This document shows positions 14,703 through 16,689 of a stretch of DNA of 16,689 nucleotides, piece by piece (the first letter of the stretch is position 1; each line of letters opens with the position of its first letter). Location of the stretch: positions 1 through 16,689 of the forward strand of contig PWGT01000147.1 of NCBI GenBank assembly GCA_003554535.1, given 5' to 3'. The stretch is from Syntrophomonadaceae bacterium (GTDB taxonomy: Bacteria > Bacillota_D > Dethiobacteria > DTU022 > PWGO01). The position numbers and the translations under genes are program-made. A model generated the notes under the pieces. It was not told where the DNA came from, did not search any database, and was given only the letters and a program-made list of their open reading frames with translations.

Positions 14703-16031
14703 CTGAGCAATCAAAAAAACCTTAATAACAGCAATCACGGGCAACGAAAATCTTCCAATAAAATCTTTTGGAGTACCCTGGCAATAATTATCATCTCTAC
14801 TTTCATCTTTTTACAATTCTTTTCTTCCATTTCTCGCGATATCCGAATTATGGAAGGAGAATCACATTATGTAAACATAAGGCTTCCTTTTATCACCGTG
14901 CGGGGAGAATGTGCAGGCGATACTTTAAATATTAACGGCAAGCCTGCCCCCGGCGAGCATAGCCTTTTGGAATTTCCGTTAGACTTAGAAGCAGTTTCCC
15001 TGGGAGATACCATTCTTGAATTTTCCCTTTTTGGTTATATTCCCATTCAAGAAATGAATGTCAATGTAGTACCGGAGATAAAAGCGGTTCCTGGAGGGCA
15101 TTCCATTGGTATTAGCCTGCATTCTGACGGTGTTATGGTGGTTGGCTTCTACCAGGTAGCTTCTGATGGAGGTCTTAATTTAAACCCTGGCCGTTCAGCC
15201 GGCATCAGAATAGGAGATCTCATAGTTGCCGTGGAAGGACATGAGGTCAGAAATATCGAGCATACTTTTCAACTTCTCCAGGAATACGCATCAAAAGGAG
15301 CATTATCAGTTACCTTAAAGCGGAACCAACAACAGATGCATACTACCATATATCCCCAATACTGCAATGAAGACAATGAGCATCGAATAGGAGTGTACAT
15401 AAGAGACACTACGGTAGGAGTAGGCACCCTGAGTTTTTACGAACCTCAAACCTTGCGCTTTGGCGCCCTGGGGCATATAATTATGGACACTGATACTGGC
15501 AATCCAGTAGATATGGGAGGTGGGGAAATAGTTAAAGCCAATATTATTAACATTAACGCAGCTAAGAGGGGGACACCAGGTGAAAAAACAGGAGTATTCA
15601 TGGAAGACGATGGCTTTCGAGGTAACATTGACAAAAACACTCATTTGGGGATTTATGGCTACCTGGAAGAACCTGATGATTCACCCACCCCCTATTCAAC
15701 CCCTATCCCTGTAGCCCTTGCCTCCCAAGTACAAGAAGGAAAAGCCAAAATGCTCACAGTTATTGACGGAGAAACCATAAAGAGCTACGACCTGAAAATA
15801 GAACGAGTAAACAAACAGTTTGAACCAGCCGACAAGGGAATGGTAGTCCAAATTACCGATGATGAACTTTTGAATAAAACTGGAGGTATTGTTCAAGGTA
15901 TGAGCGGGAGCCCTATAATACAAGATGACAAATTGGTAGGAGTCGTAACCCACGTATTTGTCAACGATCCCAGCAGGGGTTATGGTTTGTTTGCAGAATG
16001 GATGGTGTATGAAGCTGGGCTCACTTCCTAA
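14703..16031 (+). CDS. spoIVB: SpoIVB serine peptidase
   Basis: SpoIVB is an S55-family serine peptidase secreted from the forespore into the intermembrane space, where it triggers SpoIVFB-dependent pro-sigma-K processing. From the CTG at 14703 the product is 442 residues. It has an N-terminal membrane span (about 21-40) and a PDZ domain (about 145-215, with GRSAGIRIGDLIVAVEGHEV). The peptidase domain has the catalytic His in FGALGHIIMD (H258) and the nucleophile Ser in VQGMSGSPI (S401), followed by GVVTHVFVNDPSRGYGLFAEWM. All hallmarks are intact. The CTG is suggested by AAAGGAG eight bases upstream; the alternative in-frame TTG at 14667 has no ribosome binding site. It precedes spo0A, as in most sporulating Bacillota, but no recN gene precedes it here. 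Confidence 0.93.
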   Translation: MSNQKNLNNSNHGQRKSSNKIFWSTLAIIIISTFIFLQFFSSISRDIRIMEGESHYVNIRLPFITVRGECAGDTLNINGKPAPGEHSLLEFPLDLEAVSLGDTILEFSLFGYIPIQEMNVNVVPEIKAVPGGHSIGISLHSDGVMVVGFYQVASDGGLNLNPGRSAGIRIGDLIVAVEGHEVRNIEHTFQLLQEYASKGALSVTLKRNQQQMHTTIYPQYCNEDNEHRIGVYIRDTTVGVGTLSFYEPQTLRFGALGHIIMDTDTGNPVDMGGGEIVKANIININAAKRGTPGEKTGVFMEDDGFRGNIDKNTHLGIYGYLEEPDDSPTPYSTPIPVALASQVQEGKAKMLTVIDGETIKSYDLKIERVNKQFEPADKGMVVQITDDELLNKTGGIVQGMSGSPIIQDDKLVGVVTHVFVNDPSRGYGLFAEWMVYEAGLTS

Positions 16032-16058
16032 ATTTTTTTATAATTTTTTGGAAAAGAA

Positions 16059-16087
16059 GAAGGAATCGTTAACCCTTTGTCGAATAA
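16059..16087 (+). promoter_or_regulatory. Sigma-H promoter of spo0A
   Basis: GAAGGAATC (16059-16067) matches eight of nine positions of the sigma-H -35 consensus. After an 11-base spacer, GTCGAATAA (16079-16087) matches the -10 consensus RnnGAATww fully. This mirrors the sigma-H Ps promoter of B. subtilis spo0A. Start of transcription is expected near 16094, about 36 bases before the ATG. Confidence 0.8.
16078..16084 (+). promoter_or_regulatory. Perfect 0A box overlapping the spo0A -10 element
   Basis: TGTCGAA is an exact match to the Spo0A binding core. It overlaps the sigma-H -10 hexamer (16079-16087), a position expected to block polymerase rather than recruit it. It suggests direct autoregulation of spo0A, probably negative at this promoter. 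Confidence 0.7.
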
Positions 16088-16129
16088 TTTCACAGTTAGT
16101 AATTACCATTTTAAACAGGGGGTTTTTAT

Positions 16130-16689
16130 ATGTTAAAAGTTGTAGTAGCGGATGACAATCAAGATTTTAACGAGCTGATCACTGAGTTTTTAAACGGAGA
16201 GCCTGATTTTGAAGTTATCGGTACAGCCCAGAATGGCCAGGATGCTCTAAAATTATTGGAAGAACACAATCCTGATGTCTTGCTTTTAGACATTATCATG
16301 CCACACCTGGACGGTATTGGAGTTCTGGAAAAAATTCCGCAATTAAATTTGGAAAAACAACCTTGCATCATCATGCTTACTGCTTTCGGCCATGAAAACA
16401 TAACTCAAAAAGCAGTCGAACTGGGAGCATCCTATTACATCCTTAAACCTTTTGATATGGAAGTTATGGCAGATCGCATCAGGCAAATAACCGGTCAAGT
16501 GGACACTCGTTCTCAACATGACAATAAAGAAGCTTTAGCCGCCAGATACTCTTCCGCAGCCAAAAACGCTGACAATAACAATTCGAGAGGATACAGCAGT
16601 TCTCCGGAAGAAGAAGTTACTGAGATGCTTCATGAAATTGGCATACCCGCCCACATAAAAGGGCATCTTTACCTGAGAGAGGCTATTCT
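16130..16689 (+). CDS. spo0A: Sporulation master regulator Spo0A (partial, runs off right edge)
   Basis: Spo0A is the response regulator that commits cells to sporulation when phosphorylated. The first 186 codons are present. The receiver domain (about 1-120) has the acidic pair D8-D9, the phospho-acceptor D54 in LLLDIIMP, the conserved T84 (MLTAFG) and K106 (ILKPFD). A polar linker (about 122-160, rich in Ser, Asn and Asp) follows. The DNA-binding domain starts with EVTEMLHEIGIPAHIKGHLYLREAI, a near-invariant Spo0A signature. The ATG is preceded by AGGGGGG at about seven bases. The recognition helix lies beyond the window. Confidence 0.97.
   Translation, partial: MLKVVVADDNQDFNELITEFLNGEPDFEVIGTAQNGQDALKLLEEHNPDVLLLDIIMPHLDGIGVLEKIPQLNLEKQPCIIMLTAFGHENITQKAVELGASYYILKPFDMEVMADRIRQITGQVDTRSQHDNKEALAARYSSAAKNADNNNSRGYSSSPEEEVTEMLHEIGIPAHIKGHLYLREAI

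Overview
The window looks like chromosome from a spore-forming Clostridia-type Bacillota. It carries spoIIAA-spoIIAB-sigF, a sporulation-type dacF, spoIIM, spoIVB and spo0A, with strong AGGAGG-type ribosome binding sites and moderately AT-rich DNA. The exact lineage cannot be settled from the sequence alone. No insertion sequence, phage gene, tRNA, rRNA or CRISPR array was seen.

Almost everything from 1 to about 14460 is on the minus strand. Read in the direction of transcription (right to left) it holds: steA (interrupted), a GC-rich structured island, steB, a GT2 glycosyltransferase, an MraY/WecA-like glycosyl-phosphate transferase, a DUF3866 protein, a Nudix ADP-ribose pyrophosphatase, spoIIM, xerD, deoB (interrupted), a pyrimidine-nucleoside phosphorylase, a terminator, dacF, a terminator, spoIIAA-spoIIAB-sigF, a small membrane ORF, a terminator, and the first 13 codons of a Tat-exported protein. 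On the plus strand, divergent from steA, are spoIVB and the start of spo0A, which runs off the right edge.

Three themes stand out. First, sporulation: a near-ideal sigma-H promoter with an upstream 0A-like box precedes spoIIAA, and a second sigma-H promoter with a perfect 0A box inside its -10 precedes spo0A; spoIIM has a sigma-E-like promoter. Second, envelope and division: SteA, SteB and two lipid-linked-sugar type glycosyltransferases lie together. Third, nucleoside salvage: deoB and pdp make a short pathway from pyrimidine nucleosides to pentose 5-phosphates.

The oddest observation is that two conserved genes, deoB and steA, are each cut by a single in-frame TAA with perfect family homology continuing in the same frame on both sides. 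In deoB the stop sits where homologues have a conserved Glu, so GAA to TAA is the simplest origin. UAA is a normal stop for many other genes here, so wholesale reassignment is excluded; nonsense mutation, assembly error or local readthrough remain. The second notable item is the GC-rich, strongly self-complementary island between steA and steB, followed by a terminator-like hairpin just before the steB ribosome binding site.
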